From positions 17,562,990 through 17,626,989 of the forward strand of contig CP141139.1 in NCBI GenBank assembly GCA_035236585.1: 64,000 nt of DNA, in the 5' to 3' direction. Source of the stretch: Warburgia ugandensis (lineage: Eukaryota; Streptophyta; Magnoliopsida; Canellales; Canellaceae). Within the stretch, counting starts at the first letter, position 1, and the number at the start of each line of letters is the position of its first letter. The position numbers were made by a program, and so were the translations under genes. The notes beneath the pieces are model-generated. The model did not search any database and was not told where the DNA came from. It saw only the letters and a list, made by a program, of their open reading frames with translations. Shown piece after piece: positions 25,774 through 38,500 of the stretch.

Positions 25774-26564
25774 TATCTGCATGAGGAGATTCTATGGTGC
25801 ATGTTATTTGCAAATGATATAGTTTAATTGATGAGACAAGGGAGGGCATAAATACAAAGCTATAATTAAGGAAAGAAGCATTACAATCTAAAGGATTTAA
25901 AATCAGCTAAACTAAAATAGAGTATATGGAATGCAATTTTAGCAAGGAGAGGAATGGGAGTGGAGCACAATTAAAGAGTGATAACCAAGAAATCCCCCTA
26001 AAAGACCACTTTCAGTACTTAAGATCGATGATTCACGAGGGTGGAGAGATTGAGAGGGAGGTTACCTAGAGAATCCAAGCGGGTTGGAATAAATGGAGAT
26101 ACGCCTCTAGACTTTTGTGTAATCAACAAGTACCACTCAAATTGAAAAAAAAATTCCATAGAATCGCTATAAGGCCGGCCATGCTCTATGGATCATAGTG
26201 TTGGGCAATTAAGGAACATCATGTATGTAGGATGAACGTAGCCAAAATAAGAATGTTAAAATGGATGAGTGGGAAGACAAGACATGATAGAATTAGGAAT
26301 GAAAACATTATAAGAAACTTAGGAGTAATACCAATAGGTAACAAGTGAGGAAGATTAGACTTAGATGGTTTGGAAATGTTTAACGGAGACCGAAAATGGT
26401 ACCGGTTAGTTGAAGGTTCTAAAAGGGCAACAGGAAGGCCCAAAAGAACATGGATAGAAGTTGTGAGAAAAGATCTTTAAAATTTGAGAATTAATGAAGC
26501 TATGTGGCCAAAATTCATGTGGCCAACCCCTAATTGCGATAAAGTCTCAATGATGATGATGATG
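25774..26564 (+). mobile_element. 5'-truncated RTE-clade LINE with dead reverse transcriptase
   Basis: Conceptual translation gives the C-terminal reverse transcriptase of plant RTE elements, including MLFANDIV (catalytic box, usually YADD) and FQYLRSMIHEGG, then MLYGS, KIRMLKWMSGKTRHDRIRNE and RLRWFGNV. Several stops and frame breaks are present. The 3' end GGCCAACCCCTAATTGCGAT ... (TGA)n is the RTE tail. Flanks AACAGTCTTTTGTTTAAA (25756-25773) and AACAGTTTTTTGTTTTAAA (26565-26583) form the target-site duplication. Confidence 0.88.
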
Positions 26565-26955
26565 AACAGTTTTTTGTTTTAAAAAGATGACCTCATGTGA
26601 CCTACCAACGGGCATTTTGATCGTTTATGCCATCTATTTCACAAAAATAACTACGACTAACAACATTATTGTTTCTTTTTATGAAAAGGAAACAACGCAA
26701 ATGACCGTCTCTAGAAAACACTCAGGAGATTTTTGGTCCCATATCTGAGCATAACTTAGTGAGAAAAATTTTCTCCTTGGCAACTGATTAGTCATAGCAT
26801 CTTCACCCGTTTGGTGTGGAGAACATTCTTCTTCATAGTGACTCAAGGATGTCTATAACTACTCTTTCCACTTGAGGACGAAAAAATATCTTTAAACACA
26901 CAAATAGGCAACTTATAGGATCTCCCAGTCACCTCATGTTTCATGAGTCTAGTGG

Positions 26956-27626
26956 AATACAGTCAACAGATGAGTTCAAGAGTAGTGCAGATTATACCTT
27001 GAAGCACATGAGATGCTCTAGTACTAACAGTAAAGAACAAGAAGAAGAAAATGAAGAAGAAGATAACTGTAAATTTGACATTATCTGCCCAATGCCATAT
27101 CATTATGATCATTAATAACATGTTTGTCATTGTTAGGAAAAAAAGAAACAGAAGTCCATAATTATCCATAGGAAAATAAGAACTCAGAAGATTCCGAGAA
27201 AAAAACAAGGAGATGAAAGAATTTTCTTTCGACTGTAGAGAACAGGCAGATGAAAGACTCACTACCATCACACACTTAAGTGCCTGACTCATTGTACACT
27301 ATTGTCCTTTCTTAAAAAATTCTTTTAACCAGAAGTGTGAATGAAGCTAATTACATTAGCCCACTTGAATATTTCATGCAGTAGATCCTTAGTCCAATCT
27401 ACTATGGTAAAATGATAAAAGTTAACCAAGAGATTGGAAAAGCATTAGTTCTGTTTTTCATATATAAACAATGCCACTTGTGTTTGAGTCTTGATTTTAC
27501 AAAATAACAACAGATACAGCAGGAATGAACCTCCCCACTGAGCAACAAAGAAGTGACTTTGTCAAGAGCATAACTCTTTTCACACCTAGAAACCTTACCA
27601 ACTATCTGGGAATCTAGAAAATTTAA
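26956..27626. other. Region downstream of TGD1
   Basis: AT-rich and probably includes the TGD1 3' UTR. The minus-strand frame at 26963-27292 is hydrophobic and low-complexity (FFFIFFFLFF) and looks accidental. Confidence 0.45.
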
Positions 27627-28769
27627 TCAACCCATACAATACTTAAGCGAGTCGCCTGCACCCTGGAAGAAAAAATATGAGAGCACAAAATCGGCGATAA
27701 ATATACTGACCAAAGAAATAACCACAGCTGAAGTTGTTGACTCTCCAACACCCTTAGCACCCCCAAGGGTGGTAACACCCCAACCACAGCTTACAACGGC
27801 AATGATCCCACCAAAGACATGCGACTTTATCATTGCACTTATTATATCCCAAGGCCTCAGAGCTCTTTGAGCCGAATCCAAAATAATGTTAATGCTCACC
27901 CCATAAACACCATCTGCCAGGATGGCACTCGAAGCCATCCCCACAGAAAAACACATCAGAGTCAAAATTGGCAAAGCAACAGAGCAAGCAATCACTCTAG
28001 GGGTAATCAGATAATCAACCGGGTCGGCTCCAAGAACTCTCAATGTATCGGTCTGTTCCGAGACTTGCATTGTTCCTAGCTCAGCAGCAAATGCACTACC
28101 TATACGCCCTGCGATAATGATCGATGTGATGACAGGGCTTAATTCTCTTGAAAAGGCTAATGCTAGAACACCCCCAACAGACCTGTTTAACCCTAACCTG
28201 GTGAATTCCCTAACAAACTGGATAGTGAAAGCCATTCCAACAAAGGCAGCTGTTAAGAAACAAACTCCAGCGGATCTGGGTCCAACTTTTTCGAGCTGCT
28301 GGAGGGTATTTCTCCAATGGATTTTGCCTTTTAGGCCTCTGATAATTACCTGTCCTGCAAGGATAAAGACGGACACACCCCTCCAGAGATATCTAGGAGG
28401 ATTCCATTTGCTGAAAAAGATTTCAGGTTGTGGCGCATTGTTTGTGTTTATGTCAGGAAGGCAAACAGATGGATGACAGTCTTCTGCGGATGCTTGTATG
28501 CTCAAATGTTTCAAGGGTCCGTATAACTTACATCTCAGAGGAGTTCCCGCTGGAAAGGAGAATTTGCCAACGAGATGGGTTGATTTTTGCGGCCTTCTTC
28601 GAGGCTGCCAAGTGGGATTTCCCCTGCAAACAGGTTTTGTGCTTCCAATCAAATTGAGAGACAAATAGATGAAAACGTAGAGAGATATAGACATGCCTGT
28701 TGAAGAAATCAGGAAGTGGGCGAAGAAGACATGCGGTTTCCATGGTTTTGGGTGATCAGCAGGTTCCAA
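27627..28769 (-). CDS. TGD1: TGD1, MlaE-type permease of the chloroplast envelope lipid importer (380 aa)
   Basis: TGD1 is the membrane permease that, with TGD2 (substrate binding) and TGD3 (ATPase), moves ER-derived lipid across the inner chloroplast envelope. The single-exon frame ends with the family-typical FFFQGAGDSLKYCMG tail. The MlaE permease domain covers about residues 150-375. It shows the signature AELGTMQVSEQTDTLRVLGA followed by DPVDYLITPRVIA, a GRIGSAFAAELG motif and several hydrophobic membrane segments. The N-terminal 100 residues are poorly conserved and should hold the plastid transit peptide. The first ATG (28769) is taken as start; Met26 at 28694 is a possible alternative. 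Length is close to the roughly 350 residues of the Arabidopsis protein. No damage is visible. Confidence 0.93.
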   Translation of the reverse strand: MEPADHPKPWKPHVFFAHFLISSTGMSISLYVFIYLSLNLIGSTKPVCRGNPTWQPRRRPQKSTHLVGKFSFPAGTPLRCKLYGPLKHLSIQASAEDCHPSVCLPDINTNNAPQPEIFFSKWNPPRYLWRGVSVFILAGQVIIRGLKGKIHWRNTLQQLEKVGPRSAGVCFLTAAFVGMAFTIQFVREFTRLGLNRSVGGVLALAFSRELSPVITSIIIAGRIGSAFAAELGTMQVSEQTDTLRVLGADPVDYLITPRVIACSVALPILTLMCFSVGMASSAILADGVYGVSINIILDSAQRALRPWDIISAMIKSHVFGGIIAVVSCGWGVTTLGGAKGVGESTTSAVVISLVSIFIADFVLSYFFFQGAGDSLKYCMG

Positions 28770-28925
28770 TAACTAAAGCGGTGCAGAACATTTGCTGCGG
28801 CAGGTGAGGGCATCTGAAACTGCTGCTTTTGCTTGCAAACGTCAATTTTTCTTTTGGTAAATGTTCGCCGTACAATCCGAATGCTTACTTAGGAGACGCA
28901 TCAAAGAAAATTGTCACTTTGAGCT

Positions 28926-29010
28926 TTGAGTTCACGGTGTGAAAATAGTCTCCAGTAAAAAATACAAGTAAGGCTGCATATCATAGGCCCCCATGGTCCG
29001 CTTTCTTCTT
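28926..29010 (+). mobile_element. Au SINE fragment at the left edge of the transposon complex
   Basis: GAGTTCACGGTGTGAAAATAG, ACAAGTAAGGCTGCATATCA and TAGGCCCCCATGGTCCGC match the middle of an Au SINE. Both ends are missing. It abuts the CGTGTC-rich terminus of the outer element. Confidence 0.6.
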
Positions 29011-29019
29011 GACACAGTT

Positions 29020-29225
29020 TTAGTGAGTTAAGATTAAGTCTTATCGTGTTCGTATCATTTATTGGGTCAACCGAGAAAAGACACGCTCAAAATCGTGTAG
29101 TGTTCATGTCAACCATTAGGACTTGTCGTGTTGACCGGTTTGATACGTGACCTGTTAAAACTTCGTGTTGACTTGTATGACACGCAACTTGTTAAGACAT
29201 CGTGTTGGACCATATGATTCTTATA
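29020..29225. repeat. CGTGTC-rich terminus, ULP1 side, outer element (truncated)
   Basis: Repeated CGTGTT/GACACG motifs on both strands align with the reverse complement of 57310-57470 of the inner element. The final TAGGGGTGACAA tip is not present. Confidence 0.65.
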
Positions 29226-29229
29226 TAAA

Positions 29230-29902
29230 TATAAGACAGTTACTAAATAACTGTCCTATATTCTTTTACATTATATAGGACAGTTTCTTAATAACAGTCC
29301 TATATTTTAACTAATATAAGACAATTAATAAATAGCCGTCCTATATTTTTATAGGTTATATAGGATGGTTAATAAATAACTATCCTATATTTTATACGTT
29401 TTAACATATTTAACAGTGATAAATATCCATCCTATATTTTTATAGGTTCTATAGGATGGTTAATAAATACCCATTCTATATTTTTATAGGTTCTATAGGA
29501 CGGTAAATAAATAATAGTCCTATATTTTATAAGTTATAATAATTCTATATTTTTACTTATAGAATAGTTAATAAATAACCATCCTATATTTTTATAGGTT
29601 CTATAAGACGGTTTTAACCGTCTTATATTTTATACATTATAACAGTCATATACTTTTACTTATATAGAACTATTAATAAATACACATCCTATATTTTTAT
29701 AGGTTCTATAGGATGACTAATAAATAACTGTCCTATATTTTATACGTTATATAGGATGGTTAATAAATACCCGTCCTATATTACTTAAAAACAGAACCAT
29801 TACTCAAAATAGTCCTATAATCTTATAGAAATATAGGACAGGTTTTACCAACCGACCTTTATGATCTTCAATATAAGACCCTTTTTCAGTGACCGTCCTT
29901 TA
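29230..29902. repeat. Palindrome array 1 (ATAGGACGGTTA family)
   Basis: About 20 short inverted repeats of the form TATAGGACGGTTAATAAAT and ACCGTCCTATA, many degenerate, fill this stretch between the outer element's left terminus and its ULP1 gene. Confidence 0.9.
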
Positions 29903-30049
29903 TTATTCAACTATCTAATATTTACAGTTTACCTATACATTCTATTTTGTTGTTTGTTTCTTGTTGCTACCAACTTACCTATACATTCTTCCTATAGTTA
30001 TATTTATCAAAGTACATCAATCAACAACATGTACGTGAGTGTGACAAAA

Positions 30050-30800
30050 TAACACATTCACTCCATTCTTTATGTTATATTTTATATTTACATTTATTGT
30101 AATTGTACACATTCACTTCCAACATTGCAAATTTGCCCATTCTTAACTTCCCACCCATACTGTCATACACATGACATTGAATTGAACATTTGAACTAAAG
30201 AAAAATAGAATACATTTACAATTATTACACATTTGCTTCTAAGTTCAAACATTGCACATTTAACTTCCCAATATAGTACACTGACTTCACATTAAACTGA
30301 ACATTTGAGTAGGTGAACTAAACTAAAGAAAGCACACCCACATATAATACATTCACAACTCCATTATCTAGTGTACACACACACACACACACACACACTT
30401 ACTCCTCCATAGACAACCTCACATTATCACAACCCTATCTGCTTGAAGTCTTGAACACACCAACCTCTCATCATTCAAAATTTGAAATAAAAAAAGCACC
30501 ACATTGACACACACTTGAATCAAAAGAAAAATGGAATACATCCATAAAAAATGGACTTTTGTAACAAAATAACACATTCACTTTACTTCTGTAACCTGTT
30601 ACATTTGTAATCATTGTCACATTCACTTCCAACATTCTATAACTTCTCTATACAGTTCATATTGAATTGAATAAAAAAAGTACACCCAATCACCCATACA
30701 TGATACATTCACTATTCTTCATGGGCAGCCACATCCCATATGTTTGGTTCAAGACACTAACTTCTCTTCATTGAAAGTTTGAAACAAAAAAAGCATGTAC
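30050..30800. repeat. Degenerate direct repeats downstream of the outer ULP1 gene
   Basis: Blocks such as CACATTCACTTCCAACATT, CATTGAATTGAA and AAAGAAAAATAGAATACAT recur about three times at 170-300-bp spacing. A (CA)13 run lies near 30372-30398. No coding content. Confidence 0.55.
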
Positions 30801-32307
30801 ATTGACACATAGTATACTTCAATCAAAAGAAAAATAGAATACATCTATAGAAATGAACTTATCTTTGTATTATATTTGAGTAAATTTTTTACATGATTGA
30901 TACATTCATTTATATCATGGAACTACAAATTAAAACTCATAACATGATCTGTCCATTTCATTCTAATATCTTCTAGATCCAACTAGGAGTAACTATTGCT
31001 TCCTAAATATGCTAGTAAGAAACATATAATAACTTAGTTCAGACATGTAATCTTGGATTCAGTCAGAAAATATACAAAACTATAACATTGGTCAGTAAGT
31101 CTTATCTTTCTCAATTGCGAGATTATAAATTTATTATGAATGAGGGTTCCCATGTATCTGAGAACATAATACCCACACTCCCAATCGAATTTTTGTTTAG
31201 GGCACTGCACACCAATATCACCAAAGACAACAAAAAAAGTTCAAATATTATGTCAAATAAGTATAGGTTTTAAATTATAGTAAAGAGTCTAAAAAGCAAT
31301 AATCAGTAAACCTTACCTTGACATTCTTCCAATTGAGTTTTGTTGGGTGGTCAATACCTTCCTAGCGTTCCCGCTCAGCCCATTTATGCTAAGCACCACA
31401 CACATATAATTGAAAAGCATTAGATTATGAATATTATGATAGTTGCCACTTATCAAATGAATAGATATATTATAATAAAAGAAATAATAAAGACTTACTT
31501 GTTTATAATTTTCATCAGGTGTTCTCGAATGTGCACTCCACAAGAATCTAAAAACATTGCATGGCCACCATGCACATCTAAAGCCAGCAACATCCAATGG
31601 GACCTATAAAAATAATAATTCAATTATAAGTTCTCAAATCTTAACTGATATAAATATTCATGTGTATGAATTATGAAATTGAAGTGACATAATTTAGCAA
31701 CATATGTTATAACTTACCTGCTATTATAGGGAATCAATAAGGCTTGCCCCTTCGCACAATGCATGAGCCCAGAAATGATATCTTCACTTTGTTTGTTCAT
31801 AAGTCAAGGAACTTGTAAATGTCCTTGACCTCTAATCTTTGTAACTTATCATGCAAAGACCTACATTAGTAATTTTGGTTAATATTAAATAATTATCAAG
31901 TGTTATTAAAAAAGCAAGTAATGTTGCTTTGATTTGTAATAGTCTAATAGAGTAGTTACACGATGACATACCCGATATGGACGATGATGTACATGTATTC
32001 TAGTTGAGCTATATTACATATGGCTAAAAGGTTTTCCTTGAAGAGTGGAACATCAACCACGTCGTCTACAAGCACACCTGCCTATATCCTTACGAGGCTG
32101 ATTTCCCTATCTTTATTGACCAGTCTATACAGTCACCTTAACAGTGGAGGCATGTTAGGTGGAACCTCCACCTGATCTCTACACTATAGATGTAACATTT
32201 TAGAATTTAGTAATGAATATATACAACATATACTGTTATGCGATATATAAAAGAAGAGAGACAATGAGATCAAATTTTATCATACATCTAACATGATACA
32301 ACTATAC

Positions 32308-35300
32308 TGTCACGACCCCAATCCCCGAGGCCGCGATTAGGCTTAATCAAGCCTAACGATTGGCCGAGATAGGCCTACATGGCCTTGCTTTTTTTCTTCT
32401 TCTTTTTTCTATCGTAGCAGAAGTACTGAGAGAGGTAGGTGCTCTTGTCCTGTGCAAGTCACAGTTTACTAGTAAAATATTTTTCTCCTTTAAAAACCTA
32501 GTCTTACCAAAATTTCGGCAATCTCCCCTGTTTTTTGAACTTATGCATTTAACACATGCTATGCGGTTCACCTGATAGACAAATATAGCAATTATAAATT
32601 CCTGAAGGGAGACTCAGTCTCCATACTATCTATCATAATACGCCACTAACACATGCTTGTTTACTAGGAGTTCAAGTGAGTCTCATACATGCCCTTTCAA
32701 GTTAAAACACATAAGATGCATAAGGATCATTGTCAAAAAATAAGATATAACTCATATTTAGTGTCAGCACATATATACATACATATATATATACAATTCA
32801 AAATGCTACATCTTCAATCAAGCTTTCTTCATTTCACTCAACCCCCTTTCTCTTCTCAGCTTGACTAGTACCTGCAAAATAATACAGTGAGCTGCGAAGC
32901 CTAGTAAGGGAAAAGAACTAAACCCATGCATATCCAAGCATTCTTGTTGCTACGCTCAAAAGCACATTCAATACAACACAAGTATTTATTTTCATTTTTA
33001 ACTGGTCATCTACAAAGAAGTTAGCATGCACTATCAAGTAAGGCCTATGGGTATTAGAGCAGAATTGTAGTTTTCCCCCAAATTCAAATATGATGCAACA
33101 ATCATCGCATGCAAACAAGCACACCCCATAAGAATTTTCCATTTGTGTCCAACCACAAGACATTCAATGGATGAGTGACTAAGTCATGGACCTCATTCTA
33201 AAGTTAAATGCAAACCATAAGCGTTACATCCAACAAAGCTGTATACTCATTAATGATTTTCTTAGTAACATTAAACATGCTCAGCATTACACTAGGATCC
33301 AATAGTCATCTCCCTCAAGGATTACCATTTTGGGCAGCCCACTATGAGTATCATCATCAAGGCAGTCAGACCCTCAGGATTTACCATCTTGGGCAGCGCC
33401 AAAGTCAAGTTCTCTCAGGATTTACCATCTTGGGTGGCTCCACCTTAGTCGAAATCAACTAAGCAACCCTTTCCCTCAGGGTTTACCATCTTGGATAACT
33501 CAATATGCCAGCTCATCCCTCAGGGTTCACCATCTTGGGCGGCTCCACTGTGATCCCAAAAGACTAGGCATCCCTTTCCCTTAGGAATTACCATCTTGGG
33601 AGGCTCAATACCTGACAACTCATCCCTCAGGGTTTACCATCTTGGGTGGCTCCACCATGATTCCAAAGAACCAGGCAGCCCTTTCCCTCAGGGTTTACCA
33701 TCTTGGGAGGCTCAATACCAGACAGTCCATTCCTCAGGATTTACCATCTTGGGTGGCTTCACCTTAGTCGCAAGCGACCAAGTAGTCCTTTCCCTCAGGG
33801 TTTACCATCTTGGAAGGCGTCATCATAGCTTACTGGGCAACCCTCAGGGCTTACTATCTTAGGCTTGACTATTTTGTAACAGTTTGCATCATTATAACAG
33901 TTAAGCATAGTAAATCAGACTATAGCATGACCATTTCAATAAGAAATTACAATTTCTATCATCCATTCAACCAAGGTGACAATATATTCATTTTACACAA
34001 GCATAAAGTTAATTTCAATAGAACATAACAACAATAATTTAAAGAATGAAAGGGTTTAGGGTCCTTAGCTGCTCTCAAGGTACAACTTAAAATTTAACTA
34101 CCAACATTGTTCACGCTGCGCTCAATCTCTGCAACAAGTACGAGTTTTAAGTAAATTTCATAATTCCATGGAATTTTTTTTTCTATAATCAGTTCTAGCT
34201 CTTTACTCATAAAGTTCTTAATCTAACCTCATGTATCTATATCAATGATTTGTACACCAATTGGTTGCTATCCAATTGGGCAACACCATTGGTCTTATAT
34301 GAACGGTTTAGATCAAGCACGTACATTTAAAAGTTTCAATTTCCAACCTTTTAGGTAAGTTATTTCACAATTCGATGCTTTTAGCCATAATTCATTGCCT
34401 GATCTCCGTTCTCGACCTCCGATATTCGTTGATCGAGTATTGGACAACTAGATGGGATCTCCCATCAATTTATGCATAATTGGTTAGTCATTTCTATGAT
34501 AATTCATGACCAATGATTACTTGGAGTTATATTTGACCTGAATTTACCTCCCGATCACATTTTTAATGGTCGGATGTTAAGCTCTCAAAATTTTTGTATG
34601 CATAACCAATCTTGTAATCCTAATTTCGTGGACCAATAGATTCCCAATCGACGATCCGTTTTCGCGGATGAAAAGATCACACTCGATTTGTCCATATCTG
34701 AAAATTTTTCATTTTTCACATTTTTAGGGGTCGTCGGAAAATGTTGCTATCGCCGGAGAAGGTGACCAGATTCTGGTCGTCGCCGGCGACCTCATTTTTT
34801 AGCGAAATTTCACAAAAATGCTCAAATTTTCCTAAATTTTTGTTTTCTAATGTTTTCCCCTTTCGATTTTTGCTAAAACTATCATTTTTTGCTGGATTTT
34901 TCAAGGGTTTTTGAACTTACCCTAGGTGCTGATTTTGCAATTTTCGATGTCGTTTCTTGCCGGATCTTTGTGAAACCAAAGGGGTTTCACTCAAAAATGT
35001 CTAAGAAACAACTTGAATGGTTGGATTTTCAATCCAGTTATGTTCCTCCCACTGCATTTCCTAAATCCGACGGTGTTTTTCACCGTCCAGTTCTTCGGGA
35101 AATACAATACATGCATTGAAGAAGAAGGGGAAATGGAGAAGAGTAGGGAGAGGTGGAAGCTTACCCGGGTCGAGCGTGTAGCAGTGTGACCCAAATATGG
35201 TAACTTGCCTCCCTTCTCATCGTAGTTGAAGCTAGGTTGTGTCTCGCCAGAAAGAATGGAGTTAAGGGAAACAAGGGGATGGGGCCAGGCGAGTGGGCAA

Positions 35301-35701
35301 GGAACTTGCTGGAAAGTGATCCAAAGAGGGGGAGAACTAAGGAATGAGGGGTTTGCCAGGAAATGAAAGGAAGAGGGTTGCGGGCTTTGGCTCCCTCTTC
35401 CTGTGTTGCAAATGCGTGGGAGTAGAGATCCAAGCAGTGAGTTCCACTCCCGCGTGTAGAGCTCCTCCCACATGGCCCTTTGGCTTACACGCATTAGAGG
35501 GGGGTGCCATTATCAATCTTGACCCCCTCTACGTCAATGGTAAAATCCCTGGGTCTGTCGCTCCCGATCTCTGTTTCGCGCATTCTTGATGTCGTTGGAA
35601 AGCTCTCTCCGAGCACAATATGATAAATGACTTTGCATCATTGATTTCTAATGTTCTTGATTTTTACATTTTAATCCACTATTTAGGGCATGAGTGTGAC
35701 A
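32308..35701 (+). mobile_element. Solo LTR (3.39 kb) of a probable Gypsy-type retrotransposon
   Basis: Starts TGTCACGACCCCAATCC and ends GAGTGTGACA, flanked by ATAC on both sides (32304-32307 and 35702-35705). The homologous inner element at about 55,235-55,270 is uninterrupted and confirms the insertion point. It contains a minisatellite and no coding domain. Family assignment is inferred from the LTR start, not from a polyprotein. Only 4 bp of duplication is visible where 5 is usual. Confidence 0.85.
33290..33880. repeat. Minisatellite inside the solo LTR
   Basis: About ten copies of a unit with core CCCTCAGGGTTTACCATCTT then GGGNGGCTC, repeating every 60-65 bp with a higher-order period near 125 bp. 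The frame at 33596-33862 is a by-product of this repeat. Confidence 0.9.
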
Positions 35702-38252
35702 ATACAAGTATATATAAATACCTGGAAAGGCTGGGATGGGGCTAAAGTAGCCACTACAACAGAATTTGCTAGCGGGGAGGTTTGCTTCAATGGCACCTTG
35801 TGCTGCTTCTTGTGATCTGACATGTTACAGACAATATTAATTAATTAACAATTTAGAAGGACTTAAAAAAGGTAGCAGAAAATGATGTCATGACATCACA
35901 TATTATATATATATATATATATATACCTTAGAATTGGATATTATTGGTTTGATAAAATCCTCTGGCCATCTCACATGATAACCAATTGTATCCCCAATAG
36001 TTTGAATATCATCCTCTTATATTGAAAATGGAAGGGAAGCATCTGGTTGGATGGCGACAGTAATGCACACACGCTTAGTGTGTGGATGCATTAACTTACC
36101 ATGTAAGGTGGTGGAAGTCATGGACCGAACCTCATACAGTGTTGCCACAACCACATAGTTTTCAAATGTATTTAGCTGCAACATGCACTGACCCACCTGC
36201 ATTTGAGAAATAACATATATATAATGATTAGTGATAAAAATTGAAAATGTTACTAAATAATTAAATATTGTAAAAGTAAACATGCCAATATACATACCTC
36301 ACTGCTTGGAACATCACCTTCAAATACTTGCTCTGCTGCCTCTTCTTCTAATTGAGGAGTACAACTATTGTCATATTGAGCTTACATGAGGTTCTTCTGC
36401 CACTATGGAATTCCTTCAACAAATAATTATTCACCTTGCTATATATCTCCATAACAGTTTGCTCCTTCCATTCTTCCAATTTTTGTAGTGTTGAAGCCTT
36501 TTGTTTCAAGCAAAACTTAGAAGGAATAACGCCGCGACCTTAGCCCCTTACTCGGCCAGGGTACTCGTCCTTGTTTCCCATTGCCCTATATAGAGTCCCT
36601 GTAGTTGTATTTTCTTAAGTCAACTCTTCCTGCACATGTAAATATCATAACATGATCAATTCCCTATTATATATGTAATATTTATATAATGCAAGAGTAT
36701 AAAAGTATAAAACTAGGCAGTAGGCACATAAAATAAAAGTATAAAACTTAAATCACTTACAATTCTTGATGCAATTTCTACAGTTATTTCATTAGTAAAG
36801 GTCTGGGAGTTACGCCCTTTCGAATGTGCCATTTTCTAAAGAAGAGCACTGTCAATGAGCTCCATTGTCCTAGCCTTCTTTTGCTGTTAAAAGAGACACT
36901 AAGTCAGAGTTAATGAAATAAAAATCTACTATGATTAGACATAAATGAAATGTCACATGATATACTTACTTCTTCTGCCTCTAAACATGCATAGCTAACC
37001 CTTGAAATGTAGTGATGCATATGATTAGTTGCATGCACCATTTGTCCTTTTATACGCTTTGCTTGGACATCAAAGTAATGTAATCAAAATACAATCAACT
37101 ATAATAATTAGAGGAATCAAAATATAGCTTGGCTAATTCAAGTTGTGATTACCTCAAAATCAGGAGATAGCCTAAACTGTATAAATTGGCTTCATGCTTT
37201 CTGGTCAATGAAGCAGGAATACAAATGAGGAACCATGTTAAGCCTAGAAGGATTATTGACATTAGGAAGTAAGTACTTCCTTACAAGCTCACTCTTCCAT
37301 TTCCTCCATTGTTCACCGACTCCCTACATTGCCTACTTCTTGCACTCATCAGATGCGGCAAAGGCAGACTACAGAACAAAAGATGAAGCAAGTTAGTGAG
37401 TAGTGACTTAGTGTATCATATACAAAGAAAAACAATATATATGGGACATATTATGTTATATATAGGAAGAATTTACATATCTTGACCATTTCCCATATCG
37501 TATCTTTGACTGTTGGCAACACATGTCTCCAATCAGTCACTAAGACAAGCACCATACTTCTAACAGTTTAGCATATGACGCTAGCATAAGCATATGCACT
37601 ACCACCTATCGCCTGGTCTCTACTTTTGAATTGTATAGTCTCCTTTATTCCCTTTGATGATCTCTTATTTATATGCTTTATTTTTGTTAGCTCTCTACCC
37701 TTTCTCTTGACACGTGGTGTTACTGGTATACATGTGCTCGATTGTTCTACTTCTATGTGTTATTCTTGTTCTACCTATTCTTATACTACTTCATGTTGTT
37801 CTTTCTCTAATTCTACTTCTTCATGTTCCATGTTTACTTCACAAATTGTAATGACTCCATTTTTGGTAATCTTGAAATCCCATGTTGGTAATGAACAGTT
37901 CACTTTTTGAGATAAGGGTATTTTAGTCATTTCACTGTTCACCCTAACTAGACCCAAAAATTTGGTCCTTAAAATGGTACCCTTAGGTGCGTCTCGGAAA
38001 AAGGAATCCAACAAGACCAGAATTACCCAAAACGGAGTTAAAATGAGCAAGTTATGGCCCTTGAAGTTCAAGGGCAAAATTGTAATTTAATTTAAAAACG
38101 AATTTGGCTAGCGAAAACAGGGACCCGTTTTGATATGGGCACCCCCCTTCTTCCCAAACATACTGGAGGTTTCTAAAATGGCGGCGTGTAGGGGAGAAAC
38201 CACCACCATTCCATGGCGGTAGAAACCCCCTCCAAAACCCTCTTCAAGCTCT

Positions 38253-38260
38253 ATAAATAG
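38253..38260 (+). promoter_or_regulatory. LTR TATA box
   Basis: TATAAATA in the context AGCTCTATAAATAGAGCTC. It is conserved in the other LTRs of the array (ACAAATAG in one) and in the nested 2.6-kb LTR as TACAAATA. It is the probable promoter of the TRIM-like element. Confidence 0.6.
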
Positions 38261-38488
38261 AGCTCTTGGGCGCCTCTAATGGTAGCCCAAAACTCTAGCA
38301 AAAACCCATCTGGGAGCAGTGTGCAAGAGGAGTTTTGGGCTGTTGATAAAGGGATGGTGGTCTCTCATGATAACAATGCGTTTTCCCCTACAGGGGAAGA
38401 ACAAAGCTGTGACTGCTGGCAATGTATGGGCGCCGTCAGTGGAAAGCGGACAATATTGTTACTATGGGCAGACCCCGGTCGTTACAGT

Positions 38489-38500
38489 TGGTATCAGAGC
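38489..38500 (+). other. Primer-binding site complementary to initiator tRNA-Met
   Basis: TGGTATCAGAGC lies two bases after the LTR end. The same site follows the second and third LTRs at about 42045 and 42957. Confidence 0.9.

Larger units (their letters stand above)
15831..26955. other. Intergenic region between the PHD and TGD1 genes
   Basis: Apart from the repeats listed separately, I see no gene here. Segment 25,490-25,600 has an exon-like minus-strand stretch with a donor (CCAATTTTCAG|GTTAG), possibly a short untranslated or first exon. The evidence is too thin to call it. Confidence 0.5.
30923..37831 (-). pseudogene. Transposase_24 plus ULP1-like C48 protease gene, outer copy, broken by a solo LTR
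   Basis: The N-terminal part (ATG at 37831) resembles the plant Ptta/En/Spm transposase family (Transposase_24): INKRSSKGIKET, AIGGSAYAYAS and VTDWRHVLP. Downstream exons encode a ULP1-type cysteine protease core: SHWMLLALDVHGGHAMFLDS (His codon 31597-31599, Asp 31546-31548) and CPKQKFDWECGYYVLRYM (Cys codon 31175-31177). All three catalytic residues are therefore kept. The frame is disrupted by stops near the N terminus (after HEVV) and by the 3.4-kb solo LTR in an intron. The gene ends ...SFNL at 30923. It runs toward the left terminus of the outer element. Active relatives usually sit in CACTA transposons. Confidence 0.75.

Noticed and set aside
26963-27292. 109-codon minus-strand frame downstream of TGD1
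   Set aside because: Low-complexity hydrophobic translation of AT-rich sequence with no family resemblance.
33596-33862. Open frame with repeated YHLG motifs
   Set aside because: Produced by the minisatellite inside the solo LTR.
35751-35765. CACTACAACAGAA resembling a CACTA transposon tip
   Set aside because: It lies within sequence that aligns with the coding part of the ULP1 gene of the inner copy, so it is a chance match.
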